A DNA stretch of 36,498 nt from Alphaproteobacteria bacterium (GCA_028869395.1 JAGWSE010000444.1:1-36498), one strand, 5' to 3'. Numbered from the stretch's first letter, positions 1 to 7,392 are shown. Numbers and translations are program-made. The notes: generated by a model not told the origin, from the letters alone.

Positions 1-99
1 CACATCGTCAATCGACATCGCGGTGGCCTGATCGTGGAGAGCGCTGAAGGGCAGGGGACGACGTTCAGCGTCTACCTGCCTTCGGCTCCAGCCAGCTGA
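1..99 (+). CDS. phoR: Sensor histidine kinase C-terminus, probably PhoR (partial)
   Basis: Only the last 32 residues and the stop are in the window; the gene begins upstream. The reading starts HIVNRHRGGL and continues through ESAEGQGTTFSVYLP, which is the end of a HATPase_c domain (last helix plus the G-x-G-T-x-F beta strand). The HIVNRHR-x-x-L stretch is typical of PhoR-type kinases, which sense phosphate limitation through Pst/PhoU and phosphorylate PhoB. The phoU-phoB genes 0.8 kb downstream support the assignment. The 3' end overlaps the converging receiver gene by 28 bases. Any other membrane kinase of the HisKA class remains possible because the sensor part is not visible. Confidence 0.7.
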   Translation, partial: HIVNRHRGGLIVESAEGQGTTFSVYLPSAPAS

Positions 100-533
100 G
101 GCCTGCCTTGAGACCGAGATCCTCCGCCTCGCGGCGCGCCGAACACTTCGAGGCAGGCCGGCGCGGCCTTGGGCGCGTGGCCTGAAATCAGGGCGGCCGC
201 CGCGCGCACCACAGCATCCAGGCTCTCGACCGGGAAGGGCTTGGCAAGTAGCGCGACGGCGGCGTCGCGGTTCTCGCGCGCTTCGCAGACTTGGCCGGTG
301 ACGAAGATGGACGGGATGCCTGAGCGCCGGAGCGTTCGTGCCAACCGCACGCCATCGCCGCGGCCGGTCAGGTTGATGTCAACCAGGGCAAGGTCGGGAC
401 GCAGGTTCGCGGCCAGGTCTTCGGCATGCGCCGCGCTCGCGGCAGGGCCAACGACGTCATAGCCACGGTCGCGCAGTTCCCATTCCACCGAGGCCGCAAT
501 CAGCGGCTCATCCTCGACCACAAGGACGCGCAT
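72..533 (-). CDS. Stand-alone response regulator receiver protein
   Basis: A 153-residue protein made of one CheY-like receiver domain (residues 2-120) with no output domain. The acidic pair E7/D8, the phospho-acceptor D52 (in LVDIN), the Thr of FVTGQ and the Lys of AKPF are all present, so phosphotransfer should work. The start chosen is the ATG at 533: a purine-rich AGAGGGG lies about 8 bases upstream and the protein then begins directly with MRVLVVEDEP; a longer 162-residue reading has no such support. The C-terminal 30 residues are Pro/Gly/Arg-rich and unstructured, and their coding overlaps the end of the PhoR-like gene. Single-domain regulators of this class act by phosphorelay or protein binding; the partner cannot be read from the sequence. 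It lies between phoR and phoU-phoB but on the opposite strand. Confidence 0.85.
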   Translation of the reverse strand: MRVLVVEDEPLIAASVEWELRDRGYDVVGPAASAAHAEDLAANLRPDLALVDINLTGRGDGVRLARTLRRSGIPSIFVTGQVCEARENRDAAVALLAKPFPVESLDAVVRAAAALISGHAPKAAPACLEVFGAPRGGGSRSQGRPQLAGAEGR

Positions 534-823
534 GGGCAGCCCCCTCTCACAGCAGAGCAATCATTGGTAACACCCCGCCTTAAGCTCAAGGCTGTGGCGG
601 GCTGTCGCAGGCGGAAATAAAGCTTCAGCATTAGCTGAGCTTTCGGGGGTGTCTAGACCTCGGTTATGGTCAAGCTAGTTTCGTATTCGGCTTCCGTCAG
701 CGGTCATACGGTGCAGCTTATGTTTGTTGATGGACGCTGAGCGACTTTAATCGGTTCGCCCCCAGCCGCAAGTCATTGCCGCGCCGAACATTTGCGCGCT
801 GACCGCGACGACCAAGTTCCCGA
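534..823. other. Intergenic region between receiver gene and Pho promoter
   Basis: About 290 bases with no convincing gene. It should hold the leftward promoter of the receiver gene. A short hairpin (TCAGC-ATTA-GCTGA) occurs near 627-640. Base composition is less GC-rich than the neighbouring genes, as expected for regulatory DNA. Nothing else recognisable was seen before the Pho box at 824. Confidence 0.5.
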
Positions 824-857
824 GTGTCACAAAAGTGTCATGGGGCGCAGCTAATTT
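824..857 (+). promoter_or_regulatory. Pho box and -10 element of phoU-phoB
   Basis: Two direct repeats, GTGTCAC and GTGTCAT, are separated by AAAA (824-841), matching the PhoB consensus of two CTGTCAY units on an 11-bp period. Ten bases later lies TAATTT (852-857, within GCTAATTT), a plausible -10. In PhoB-activated promoters the box takes the place of the -35, so transcription should start near 864. This excludes the GTG at 835, inside the box, as the phoU start codon and favours the GTG at 883. Confidence 0.85.
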
Positions 858-882
858 CCCGGTCCTGAACAAGGTGCGCGCC

Positions 883-1614
883 GTGGCCCAGCCGATTCCC
901 AGAACGTCCTACGCTTCCGAGCTGCGCGCCCTCGTGGCCGAGGTCATCCGAATGGGCGGCCTGGCTGAAGCTCAGGTGGTCGACGCGGTGGATGCCGTGG
1001 TGCGCAGGGATGTACCGCTGGCGCAAGGCCTGATCGCGCGAGACCTGCGGCTCGACGACATGCAGGCCGCGATCGAGCGGCGGGCGCTCGCCCTCATCGC
1101 CGACCAAGGGCCTACCGACGAGGACCTGCGGCGCGCGGTCTCGACGTTCAAGCTCGCCATGAACCTGGAGCGCTGCGGAGATCTCGCCCGCAACATCGCG
1201 AAGCGGAGCCTTGTGCTCTCCGGTCAGGACCCGGTCCTGCACCTGATGCCCGCGATCGCCCGAATGGGCCGGTTGGTCGCTGCCCGCCTCCATACGGTGC
1301 TCGACGCCTACGCCGCCCAGGAGATGGACGCCGCCATGTCCGTCTGGCGGCGCGACGAAGAGGTGGACGAACATTACGAGAGCATCTTCCGCGAACTCCT
1401 GACCCTGATGGCCTCGGAGCCTGAGACCGTCGCTCCCGGCGCGCACCTGCTGTTCATCGCCAAGAACCTGGAGCGGATCGGCGACCACGCGACCAACATC
1501 GCCGAAATCCTGCACTTCCAGCTGACCGGCGAGGAGCTGAATCAGCCCCGTCCCAAGGTGAGCCTTCTCGAGGCCGAGGCGCCCCGACCCACGCTTGGAG
1601 ACGCAGCGCCGTGA
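883..1614 (+). CDS. phoU: PhoU-family phosphate signalling regulator (first copy)
   Basis: A 243-residue all-alpha protein with two PhoU domains. Each carries the metal-binding type motif: NLERCGDLARNIAKR in the first half and NLERIGDHATNIAE in the second. PhoU links the Pst transporter to PhoR and keeps PhoB silent when phosphate is plentiful; it works on the cytoplasmic side. The start is placed at GTG 883, with AAGG 8 bases upstream and downstream of the Pho promoter; the longer reading from 835 would begin inside the Pho box. The stop overlaps the phoB start (GTGA), so the two are translationally coupled. The C-terminal tail is Pro/Glu-rich. A second PhoU is encoded at 9054-9725, and the two share the motif blocks but are clearly different sequences. 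Confidence 0.9.
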   Translation: MAQPIPRTSYASELRALVAEVIRMGGLAEAQVVDAVDAVVRRDVPLAQGLIARDLRLDDMQAAIERRALALIADQGPTDEDLRRAVSTFKLAMNLERCGDLARNIAKRSLVLSGQDPVLHLMPAIARMGRLVAARLHTVLDAYAAQEMDAAMSVWRRDEEVDEHYESIFRELLTLMASEPETVAPGAHLLFIAKNLERIGDHATNIAEILHFQLTGEELNQPRPKVSLLEAEAPRPTLGDAAP

Positions 1615-2300
1615 AACCCTATCTGCTGGTGATCGAGGACGAGGAGGCGCTCGCCACACTCCTCGACTACAACCTCGACAAGGAAGGCTTCCGCGTAGAC
1701 CGCGCCGGCGACGGCGAGGAAGGGCTCCTGAAGATCGAGGAGGAGACGCCTGACCTCGTCCTGCTGGATTGGATGCTGCCGAAGGTCTCCGGCGTCGAGG
1801 TCTGCCGCCAGCTACGGGCGCGGCCTGAGACACGGCGGACGCCGATCCTCATGCTGACCGCCCGCGGCGAGGAGAGCGACAAGGTCCGCGGCCTCGACAC
1901 CGGCGCCGACGACTATGTGGTCAAGCCATTCGCCATGAGCGAGCTCACCGCCCGGATCCGCGCGCTCCTCAGGCGGACCCGCCCGGAGCTTGTCGACGAA
2001 CGGCTGGAGTACGGGGACATCGTCCTTGACCGCGCCTCCCGGCGCGTGATGCGCTCGGGCCGCAACGTCCATCTCGGCCCGACGGAGTTCCGGCTGCTCG
2101 ATTTCCTGATGCAGCGCCCTGGGCGCGTGTTCAGTCGCGAGCGCCTGATGGACGCGGTGTGGGGCCCGAACACCTATGTCGAGCTCAGGACCGTGGACGT
2201 CCACGTCGGGCGCCTGCGCAAGGCGTTGCGCGAAGGCGGGGCGGCCGACCCCATCCGCACGGTCCGTTCGGCGGGCTACTCGCTCGACCACCAGGCCTGA
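1611..2300 (+). CDS. phoB: Phosphate regulon response regulator PhoB
   Basis: A 229-residue OmpR/PhoB-type regulator: receiver domain at residues 3-120 with acidic E9/D10, phospho-acceptor D53, T83 and K105, then a winged-helix DNA-binding domain (about 130-226) with the typical GPTEFRLLDFLMQRPGRVFS and VDVHVGRLRKAL segments. The family member PhoB, phosphorylated by PhoR, binds Pho boxes and recruits RNA polymerase. The start is GTG, overlapping the phoU stop by four bases. Its own promoter would be the Pho box at 824, implying positive autoregulation. Four Pho boxes in this island are candidate targets. Confidence 0.95.
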   Translation: MKPYLLVIEDEEALATLLDYNLDKEGFRVDRAGDGEEGLLKIEEETPDLVLLDWMLPKVSGVEVCRQLRARPETRRTPILMLTARGEESDKVRGLDTGADDYVVKPFAMSELTARIRALLRRTRPELVDERLEYGDIVLDRASRRVMRSGRNVHLGPTEFRLLDFLMQRPGRVFSRERLMDAVWGPNTYVELRTVDVHVGRLRKALREGGAADPIRTVRSAGYSLDHQA

Positions 2301-2301
2301 A

Positions 2302-2337
2302 CCGTCACGCCGGCGTCACCGATTCAGCTGCTAGCTC
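2302..2337 (+). promoter_or_regulatory. Candidate Pho box and -10 upstream of the PlcP-like gene
   Basis: CCGTCAC and GCGTCAC are separated by GCCG (2302-2319), giving GTCAC cores exactly 11 bp apart. Ten bases later comes GCTAGCTC (2330-2337), which matches seven of eight positions of the Caulobacter -10 pattern GCTANAWC. The ATG follows at 2357. The layout resembles that of the phoU, porin and pstS promoters. It starts one base after the phoB stop, so the downstream gene may be read both from here and by read-through. Confidence 0.65.
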
Positions 2338-2356
2338 GCGCTGTCGGGAGACCGTC

Positions 2357-3154
2357 ATGCCGCCCCTCTTTAGCTGCCGCACCGCCTTCATCTCCGACGT
2401 CCACCTCGGGACGCGCGGGTGTCAGGCCGACCGGCTCCTGGAGTTCATCCGGGTCCTGGATTGCGAGACGCTCTACCTCGTGGGCGACATCGTCGACGGC
2501 TGGAAGATGAAGTCCGGCTGGTATTGGCCGCAGGCGCACAACGACGTGGTCCAGAAGATCCTGCGGCTCGCGCGCAAGGGCGTCAGGGTCGTCTACATCC
2601 CCGGCAACCATGACGACCGGGTGCGCGACTTCTGCGGCGTGCATTTCGGCGGTCTCGTCGTGGCGCGCGATGCGATCCACGAGGCGGCGGACGGCCGCCG
2701 CTATCTGGTCACTCATGGCGACGAATTCGACGGGGTCATCCAGCACGCCAGGTGGCTGGCCTTCCTCGGCGACTGGGGATACCGCGCACTCCTAGGGGTA
2801 AACACTCACTTCAACCGCCTGCGCCATGCGCTCGGGCTCGGCTACTGGAGCCTTTCGGCCTACCTGAAGCATCGCGTGAAGAACGCGGTCCAGTTCATCG
2901 ACAACTTCGAGGCGGCCATGGCCGAAGAGGCGCGGCGTCGCGGCGTCGACGGGGTGATCTGCGGTCACATCCATCATGCCGAGATCCGCCAGATCGCCGG
3001 CGTCACCTATGTCAACGACGGGGACTGGGTGGAGAGCTGCACCGCGGTGATCGAGGGCTTCGACGGCGCACTCGAGATCGTCCGTTGGCATGAGGCCCGC
3101 GCCGGCTATGCCGAGGCTGGCGTCACGCTCGCCGCGGAGGCGCTTGCCGCGTGA
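2357..3154 (+). CDS. Metallophosphoesterase, PlcP-like phospholipase C (annotated class: LpxH/COG2908)
   Basis: A 265-residue calcineurin-like phosphoesterase. All metal-binding motifs are present in order: D14-x-H16 (SDVHLG), G43-D44, G83-N-H-D86, H120-G-D122 and the late GHIHH. The stretch GWYWPQAHNDVVQK and the ending GDWVESCT are typical of the branch that contains the phospholipase C PlcP of Sinorhizobium meliloti, which splits phosphatidylcholine-type lipids under phosphate starvation so that phosphorus-free lipids can replace them. The same branch is often labelled UDP-2,3-diacylglucosamine diphosphatase. The start at ATG 2357 has GGGAG 7 bases upstream; longer readings run into phoB. 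The gene directly follows phoB and has its own candidate Pho box, which favours the PlcP role over lipid A synthesis. No partner glycosyltransferase is nearby. Metallophosphoesterase is certain; the substrate is inferred. Confidence 0.8.
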   Translation: MPPLFSCRTAFISDVHLGTRGCQADRLLEFIRVLDCETLYLVGDIVDGWKMKSGWYWPQAHNDVVQKILRLARKGVRVVYIPGNHDDRVRDFCGVHFGGLVVARDAIHEAADGRRYLVTHGDEFDGVIQHARWLAFLGDWGYRALLGVNTHFNRLRHALGLGYWSLSAYLKHRVKNAVQFIDNFEAAMAEEARRRGVDGVICGHIHHAEIRQIAGVTYVNDGDWVESCTAVIEGFDGALEIVRWHEARAGYAEAGVTLAAEALAA

Positions 3155-3161
3155 AAGTAAA

Positions 3162-3188
3162 GGCCGCGGCCCTTCGGGGGCCGCGGCC
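3162..3188. terminator. Bidirectional terminator hairpin
   Basis: A perfect 11-bp GC stem (GGCCGCGGCCC with its complement) around a TTCGG loop sits 8 bases after the plcP-like stop and 43 bases after the end of the converging small gene. On the minus strand it is followed by TTTACTTTC, so it is more convincing as a terminator for the leftward gene; on the plus strand no T-run follows. Confidence 0.7.
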
Positions 3189-3231
3189 AGGATGCCCTGT
3201 GTACGGGGGGCTGGGTCTCGGACAGGGCGTT

Positions 3232-3498
3232 TCAGGCCGCCGCAGCGGGCTCCAGTTGCACGAGCGCGGCTCGGCCGCCGGGCGCCAGGGGGCGCGAGCG
3301 CAATCGGCCGCCCAGGCTGCCGTCGCGGAGGAATATGAGCACTTCGCAGCTCTCTCCCGCGCGGGCGAGCCGCTCGGCAAGCTGACGGGCGGCGCGCTCT
3401 GCGAGGGCTCCGCTCGCATAGATCACCGCCTTGTCCTGATCGTCGATCGAAAGCATCCAGCCGAAGTTGGCGGGGCGCACGGAAATGCTGCGGGTCAT
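3232..3498 (-). CDS. Small protein, DUF2188-like
   Basis: An 88-residue soluble protein. The start at ATG 3498 has GGGAGA about 6 bases upstream; the longer 150-residue reading is unsupported. The middle and end (GWMLSIDDQDKA, then a basic/acidic helix, then CEVLIFLRDGSLGGR) resemble the small DUF2188 fold, in which a Trp-containing strand, a helix and a final strand ending in R-D-G recur. Function is unknown. It converges on the PlcP-like gene and diverges from the porin, with 297 bases between it and the porin start. Confidence 0.65.
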   Translation of the reverse strand: MTRSISVRPANFGWMLSIDDQDKAVIYASGALAERAARQLAERLARAGESCEVLIFLRDGSLGGRLRSRPLAPGGRAALVQLEPAAAA

Positions 3499-3716
3499 GG
3501 TGCTCTCCCGTTGGGGATCGGGATGGACGATAGGCGCCCCTTGTGTCGCCGCGATGACGAGAAAATTGCAGTCAGGGACCTTATGGCGCCGCTTCAAGGG
3601 CGGCCTCGCCACATATCGGGCGCCACTCCCTTGACCTGGCGCAAGGCGGGGGACCCCGCTCCTGTCTATGAGGCGCGCGTGCAACAGGCGATCGCAGGGG
3701 TGCGGTCGCCGGGCGG

Positions 3717-3750
3717 CTTACATCGAACTGTCACGCTAGCTTTGTAAGAC
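3717..3750 (+). promoter_or_regulatory. Candidate Pho box and -10 of the porin gene
   Basis: CTTACAT and CTGTCAC are separated by CGAA (3717-3734). The second unit is a perfect consensus half, the first matches five of seven. TAAGAC follows after exactly ten bases (3745-3750), and the pstS promoter has a near-identical TAAGCC at the same distance. The 5' leader would be about 40 bases. Confidence 0.7.
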
Positions 3751-3795
3751 GCCCCTGCGACGGCTCGCACCGGGCCGCGCTCGAAGGGGGTTTCA

Positions 3796-5136
3796 ATGAC
3801 CAAGAAGATGTCCCTGCTCGCGGGGGTGGCCGTGGGGGTCTTTCTCGCGGCCGGTACGGCGGCGCAGGCTGCGCCCAAGGCGCACAAGGTCCACAAGGCG
3901 CATCATGCGCACGCGATGAGCGCGGTCGAAGCCAAGCAGGCCGCCGAAATCGACCAGCTCAAGGCGCAGGTCGAGTCGCTCAGCGAGCGCCTGCTCGCCA
4001 CGGAGCAGCAGCAGCAGCAGGTGCAGCAGCAGGCCGCCGCGGCCCAGGCCGCCGCCCAGACCGCGCAGCAGCAGGTCGCCAACGAGGTCCAGACGATCCC
4101 GGGCGTGGTGAACACCGAAGTGGCGCGGGCCGTGCCGAAGCCGAAGCCCAGCTGGGCCGACAACACCGCCGTCAGCGGCCGGATGTATTTCGACCTGACG
4201 AACCTGGAGCAGAAGAAGGACGGGGCCAAGGTCGCCCCCTCCGGCGTCGGCTTCGACATCAAGCGCTTCTACATCGGGATCGACCACAAGTTTAACGACA
4301 CCTGGTCGGCCAATGTCACGACCGACGTGGCCTACGTCAGCAACGACGGCCTGACCCAGGTCTACATCAAGAAGGCTTATCTGCAGGCCAAGCTCTCCGA
4401 CGCGGCGATCATCCGCTTCGGCTCGGCCGACATGCCCTGGATTCCGTTCGTGGAAGACCAGTACGGCTATCGCTTCGTCGAGAACACGCTGATCGACCGC
4501 ACTCACTACGGCAACTCGGCCGACTGGGGCGTCTATGCCCTGGGCAACCTGCCGGGCGGCATCTTCAGCTACTCCGTCGCGGTGGTGAACGGCGCCGGCT
4601 ACAAGAACCCGGTGCGCTCGAAGGGCATGGACATCGAAGGCCGCGTCAGCGCCAAGTTCGACAATGTGACCCTCGCGGTCGGCGGCTACTCGGGCAAGCT
4701 CGGCAAGGACGTCCAGGGCGGACCTGCAACCCCGCACACCGCCAACCGCTTCGACGCGCTCGCGGTCTACGCGACCAAGAGGTACCGCATCGGCGCCGAA
4801 TATTTCGCCGCCGACAACTGGAACACCGTCTCCTCGACGCTCTCGGACAAGTCGGACGGCTATTCGCTGTTCGGCAACTTCAACTTCACGCCCGAAATCT
4901 CCGCCTTCGGACGCTGGGACTACGTGAAGCCGAGCAAGTCCCTCAACGGCAGCGAGAAGGACAACTACTTCAATGTCGGCGTGAACTGGGAGCCGGCGAA
5001 GATCGTCGACCTGGCGCTCGTCTACAAGCGCGACAAGGTCGACAACGGCCTGTTCTCGACGTCGAACGGCACGATCGGCGGCGTCAACCAGGGCGCCTAC
5101 GACGAGATCGGTCTCTGGGGTCAGCTTCGCTGGTAG
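3796..5136 (+). CDS. Outer-membrane porin, phosphate-selective (OprO/OprP) type
   Basis: A 446-residue precursor. Residues 1-25 are a Sec signal peptide (Lys-rich n-region, hydrophobic core, A-Q-A cleavage site). Residues 45-105 form a Gln/Ala-rich coiled coil, as in trimeric porins that have a periplasmic helical stalk. The rest is a beta barrel with alternating strands, many aromatic girdle residues and a terminal Trp (GLWGQLRW), the usual C-terminal signature for BAM insertion. The layout fits the phosphate-selective porin O/P family, and the Pho box upstream plus the following pst operon suggest phosphate or phosphate-ester uptake. Anion selectivity cannot be read from the sequence. It ends at a strong terminator. 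Confidence 0.85.
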   Translation: MTKKMSLLAGVAVGVFLAAGTAAQAAPKAHKVHKAHHAHAMSAVEAKQAAEIDQLKAQVESLSERLLATEQQQQQVQQQAAAAQAAAQTAQQQVANEVQTIPGVVNTEVARAVPKPKPSWADNTAVSGRMYFDLTNLEQKKDGAKVAPSGVGFDIKRFYIGIDHKFNDTWSANVTTDVAYVSNDGLTQVYIKKAYLQAKLSDAAIIRFGSADMPWIPFVEDQYGYRFVENTLIDRTHYGNSADWGVYALGNLPGGIFSYSVAVVNGAGYKNPVRSKGMDIEGRVSAKFDNVTLAVGGYSGKLGKDVQGGPATPHTANRFDALAVYATKRYRIGAEYFAADNWNTVSSTLSDKSDGYSLFGNFNFTPEISAFGRWDYVKPSKSLNGSEKDNYFNVGVNWEPAKIVDLALVYKRDKVDNGLFSTSNGTIGGVNQGAYDEIGLWGQLRW

Positions 5137-5159
5137 GAGAGCCGAAGCCAGCGAGACGG

Positions 5160-5186
5160 AGAGCCCCCGGCGACGGGGGCTCTTTT
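5160..5186 (+). terminator. Rho-independent terminator after the porin
   Basis: A 9-bp stem (AGAGCCCCC paired with GGGGGCTCT) with a six-base loop GGCGAC, directly followed by TTTC. It lies 24 bases after the porin stop and separates the porin from the pst promoter. Confidence 0.9.
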
Positions 5187-5250
5187 CGCATCCGCCTCCA
5201 GTGTGGTCGCCTCGGGTCCAGGGGTGTCCTCTGGCGGGGCGTCCGGCGTT

Positions 5251-5306
5251 GTGTCATCGAACCTTCGTAGAATTGTCACGGAACCGTCGTGCAGGGTCAG
5301 TAAGCC
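5251..5306 (+). promoter_or_regulatory. Tandem Pho box array and -10 of the pst operon
   Basis: Four 7-mers lie on a strict 11-bp period: GTGTCAT (5251), CCTTCGT (5262), TTGTCAC (5273) and CCGTCGT (5284). The first and third are near consensus, the second and fourth weaker, so two overlapping or adjacent PhoB dimer sites are possible. TAAGCC (5301-5306) follows the last unit after ten bases. Transcription would start near 5312, about 30 bases before the pstS ATG. Confidence 0.8.
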
Positions 5307-5342
5307 CTCACCCATCCGAGCCGCGGGAAACGGGAGACAGGA

Positions 5343-6404
5343 ATGTTGAAAAAGCTGGTCGTTGTACTTGCCGCCACCGCGGCGCTTGCCGGCTGCAGCA
5401 AGGGGACGCAGACGCAGCAGGCGCAGGGTCCGCAGATCTCCGGCGCCGGCGCCACCTTCCCCGCGCCGCTCTACGCCAAGTGGGCGGAAGCCGCCAAGGC
5501 GGCGACTGGGCTCACCCTGAATTATCAGCCCATCGGCTCCGGCGGGGGCATCAAGCAGATCGAGGCGAACACCGTCGCGTTCGGCGCCTCCGACAAGCCG
5601 CTGAAGCCGGACGAGCTCGAGAAGAACGGGCTCATGCAGTTCCCGACCGTCATGGGCGGCGTAGTGCCCGTGGCCAACCTGCCGGGGGTCAGCGCAGGTC
5701 AACTGAAGATCACCGGGCCAGTGCTCGCCGATATCTATCTTGGCAAGGTCAAGAAGTGGACAGATCCGGAGATCGCCCAGATCAACCCGGGTCTGAAGCT
5801 GCCCAACCTGCCGATCACCGTGGTGCACCGCTCCGACGGCTCTGGGACCACGTTCCTCTTCACCAGCTACCTGTCGGCGGTGAGCCCTGCCTGGGGAACC
5901 GTCGGCGCCTCCGACAGCGTGAGCTGGCCGACCGGCCTCGGCGGCAAGGGCAATGACGGCGTGGCCGCCATGACCAAGCAGACGACGGGGGCCATCGGCT
6001 ATGTCGAGTACGCCTACGCCAAGCAGAACGCGATGACCTACACGCTCCTGCAGAACAAGGACGGCAACTTCATCTCGCCGACCGCCGACAACTTCGCCGC
6101 GGCCGCCGCCGGCGCGGACTGGACGAAGGCGCCTGGCTTCTATCTGCTGCTCCTCAACCAGCCGGGCAAGAACGCGTGGCCGATCACTGGGGCCACCTTC
6201 ATCCTGATGCACCGCCAGCAGACCAACGCCGCTCAGGCGAAGGCCGTGCTGTCCTTCTTCGACTGGGCCTACAAGAACGGCGACTCCCAGGCCCAGGCGC
6301 TGGATTACGTGCCGCTGCCGGGCAGCGTGAAGACGCTGATCCGCCAGAGCTGGTCCGGCATTGTCGGACCTGACGGCAAGCCCGTCTACACGCCGGGTTC
6401 CTGA
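5343..6404 (+). CDS. pstS: Phosphate-binding lipoprotein PstS
   Basis: A 353-residue ABC phosphate-binding protein. The lipobox L-A-G-C18 marks it as a lipoprotein, so it should be anchored to the periplasmic side of the inner membrane or sorted outward, unlike the soluble E. coli PstS. The phosphate-pocket motifs are visible: SGAGATFPAPLY, GSGGGIKQ, FGASDKP and HRSDGSGTTFLF, which supply the Ser, Asp, Arg and Thr ligands. Start ATG 5343 is preceded by GGGAGACAGG. It captures orthophosphate and hands it to PstC/PstA. It is the first gene of pstSCAB-phoU and is controlled by the Pho box array just upstream. Confidence 0.96.
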   Translation: MLKKLVVVLAATAALAGCSKGTQTQQAQGPQISGAGATFPAPLYAKWAEAAKAATGLTLNYQPIGSGGGIKQIEANTVAFGASDKPLKPDELEKNGLMQFPTVMGGVVPVANLPGVSAGQLKITGPVLADIYLGKVKKWTDPEIAQINPGLKLPNLPITVVHRSDGSGTTFLFTSYLSAVSPAWGTVGASDSVSWPTGLGGKGNDGVAAMTKQTTGAIGYVEYAYAKQNAMTYTLLQNKDGNFISPTADNFAAAAAGADWTKAPGFYLLLLNQPGKNAWPITGATFILMHRQQTNAAQAKAVLSFFDWAYKNGDSQAQALDYVPLPGSVKTLIRQSWSGIVGPDGKPVYTPGS

Positions 6405-6429
6405 GCGGGCTGGGCGGGGCAGGGGCGCT

Positions 6430-7392
6430 ATGACCGCGGCCGGTCTTACGGTTGAACGCGCGCCCCGCCCCAGGGCGCGGGGCGCGGTGTTCGACCGGGC
6501 GTTCGAGTACGCCTGCTTCGCCGCCGCGACCCTGCTGCTGAGCGCGCTTGGCGGGTTGATCTTCAGCCTGGCGATCGGAGGCTGGCCGGCGTTCGCGAAG
6601 TTCGGTCCGGCCTTCTTCGTCCGCTCCACCTGGAACCCGGTGACGGAGGTCTACGGCGCCTCGGGCGCCATCGTGGGGACCCTCGTGAGTTCCGGGTTGG
6701 CGCTGCTGCTGGCCCTGCCACTGGCGATGGGCGTGGCGATCTTCCTGGTGGAGCTTTGCCCCGCCTCCTTGCGGCGGCCGATCGGCACCGCGGTCGAGCT
6801 TCTCGCCGGCATCCCGTCCATCGTCTACGGAATGTGGGGCCTGTTCGTCTTCGCGCCCTGGTTCGGCAGGCATATCGAGGTGCCGGCCATGACCGCTGCG
6901 CCCCCCGGCAGCCTATGGGAGACGCTGACCACCGGCGTGCCGAACGGGACGGGCATACTGGCTGCGTCGGTGATCCTGGCGATCATGATCCTTCCCTTCA
7001 TCGCCGCCACCCTGCGCGAGCTGCTGCTCGCCATCCCGCCGGCGGTGCGCGAAAGCGCCTACGGACTGGGCTCCACGCGGTTCGAGGTGATCCGAAAGGT
7101 CAGCCTGCCCTATGTGCGGATCGGCGCGGTGGGCGCGATCATGCTGGGGCTGGGGCGGGCGCTTGGCGAGACCATGGCCGTGACCTTCATCATCGGCAAC
7201 GCTCACGGCTTCCCCACCTCAATCTTCGCCTCCGGCGCGACCATCGCCTCCACCATCGCCAACGAATTCGCCGAGGCCACCAGCGACATGCACACGGCGG
7301 CGCTGATCGCGCTCGGGCTCGTGCTTTTCGTGATCACCTTCGCGGTCCTGGCTCTGGCCCGCCTGATGATCGCTCGGGAGGCCGCGCGATGA
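6430..7392 (+). CDS. pstC: Phosphate ABC transporter permease PstC
   Basis: A 320-residue inner-membrane permease with about six transmembrane segments, beginning with a helix near residues 24-45. The cytoplasmic EAA-type loop that couples to the ATPase is seen as the run from RESAYGLGSTRFEVI through the GLGRALGETMAV segment. It forms the translocation channel with PstA. The ATG at 6430 is preferred, with AGGGG five bases upstream; an earlier in-frame ATG at 6361 would lie inside pstS. The gap after pstS is 25 bases, and the stop overlaps the pstA start (ATGA). Confidence 0.95.
   Translation: MTAAGLTVERAPRPRARGAVFDRAFEYACFAAATLLLSALGGLIFSLAIGGWPAFAKFGPAFFVRSTWNPVTEVYGASGAIVGTLVSSGLALLLALPLAMGVAIFLVELCPASLRRPIGTAVELLAGIPSIVYGMWGLFVFAPWFGRHIEVPAMTAAPPGSLWETLTTGVPNGTGILAASVILAIMILPFIAATLRELLLAIPPAVRESAYGLGSTRFEVIRKVSLPYVRIGAVGAIMLGLGRALGETMAVTFIIGNAHGFPTSIFASGATIASTIANEFAEATSDMHTAALIALGLVLFVITFAVLALARLMIAREAAR

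Noticed and set aside
3151-3747. A 198-residue plus-strand reading after the PlcP-like gene
   Set aside because: It starts inside the plcP stop region, runs through the terminator hairpin, covers the small minus-strand gene with a good ribosome binding site, and has Arg/Gly/Ala-rich low-complexity composition with no domain.
5201-5956. A 251-residue plus-strand reading starting before pstS
   Set aside because: It is a frame-shifted shadow of pstS that covers the Pho promoter and has Arg-rich composition.
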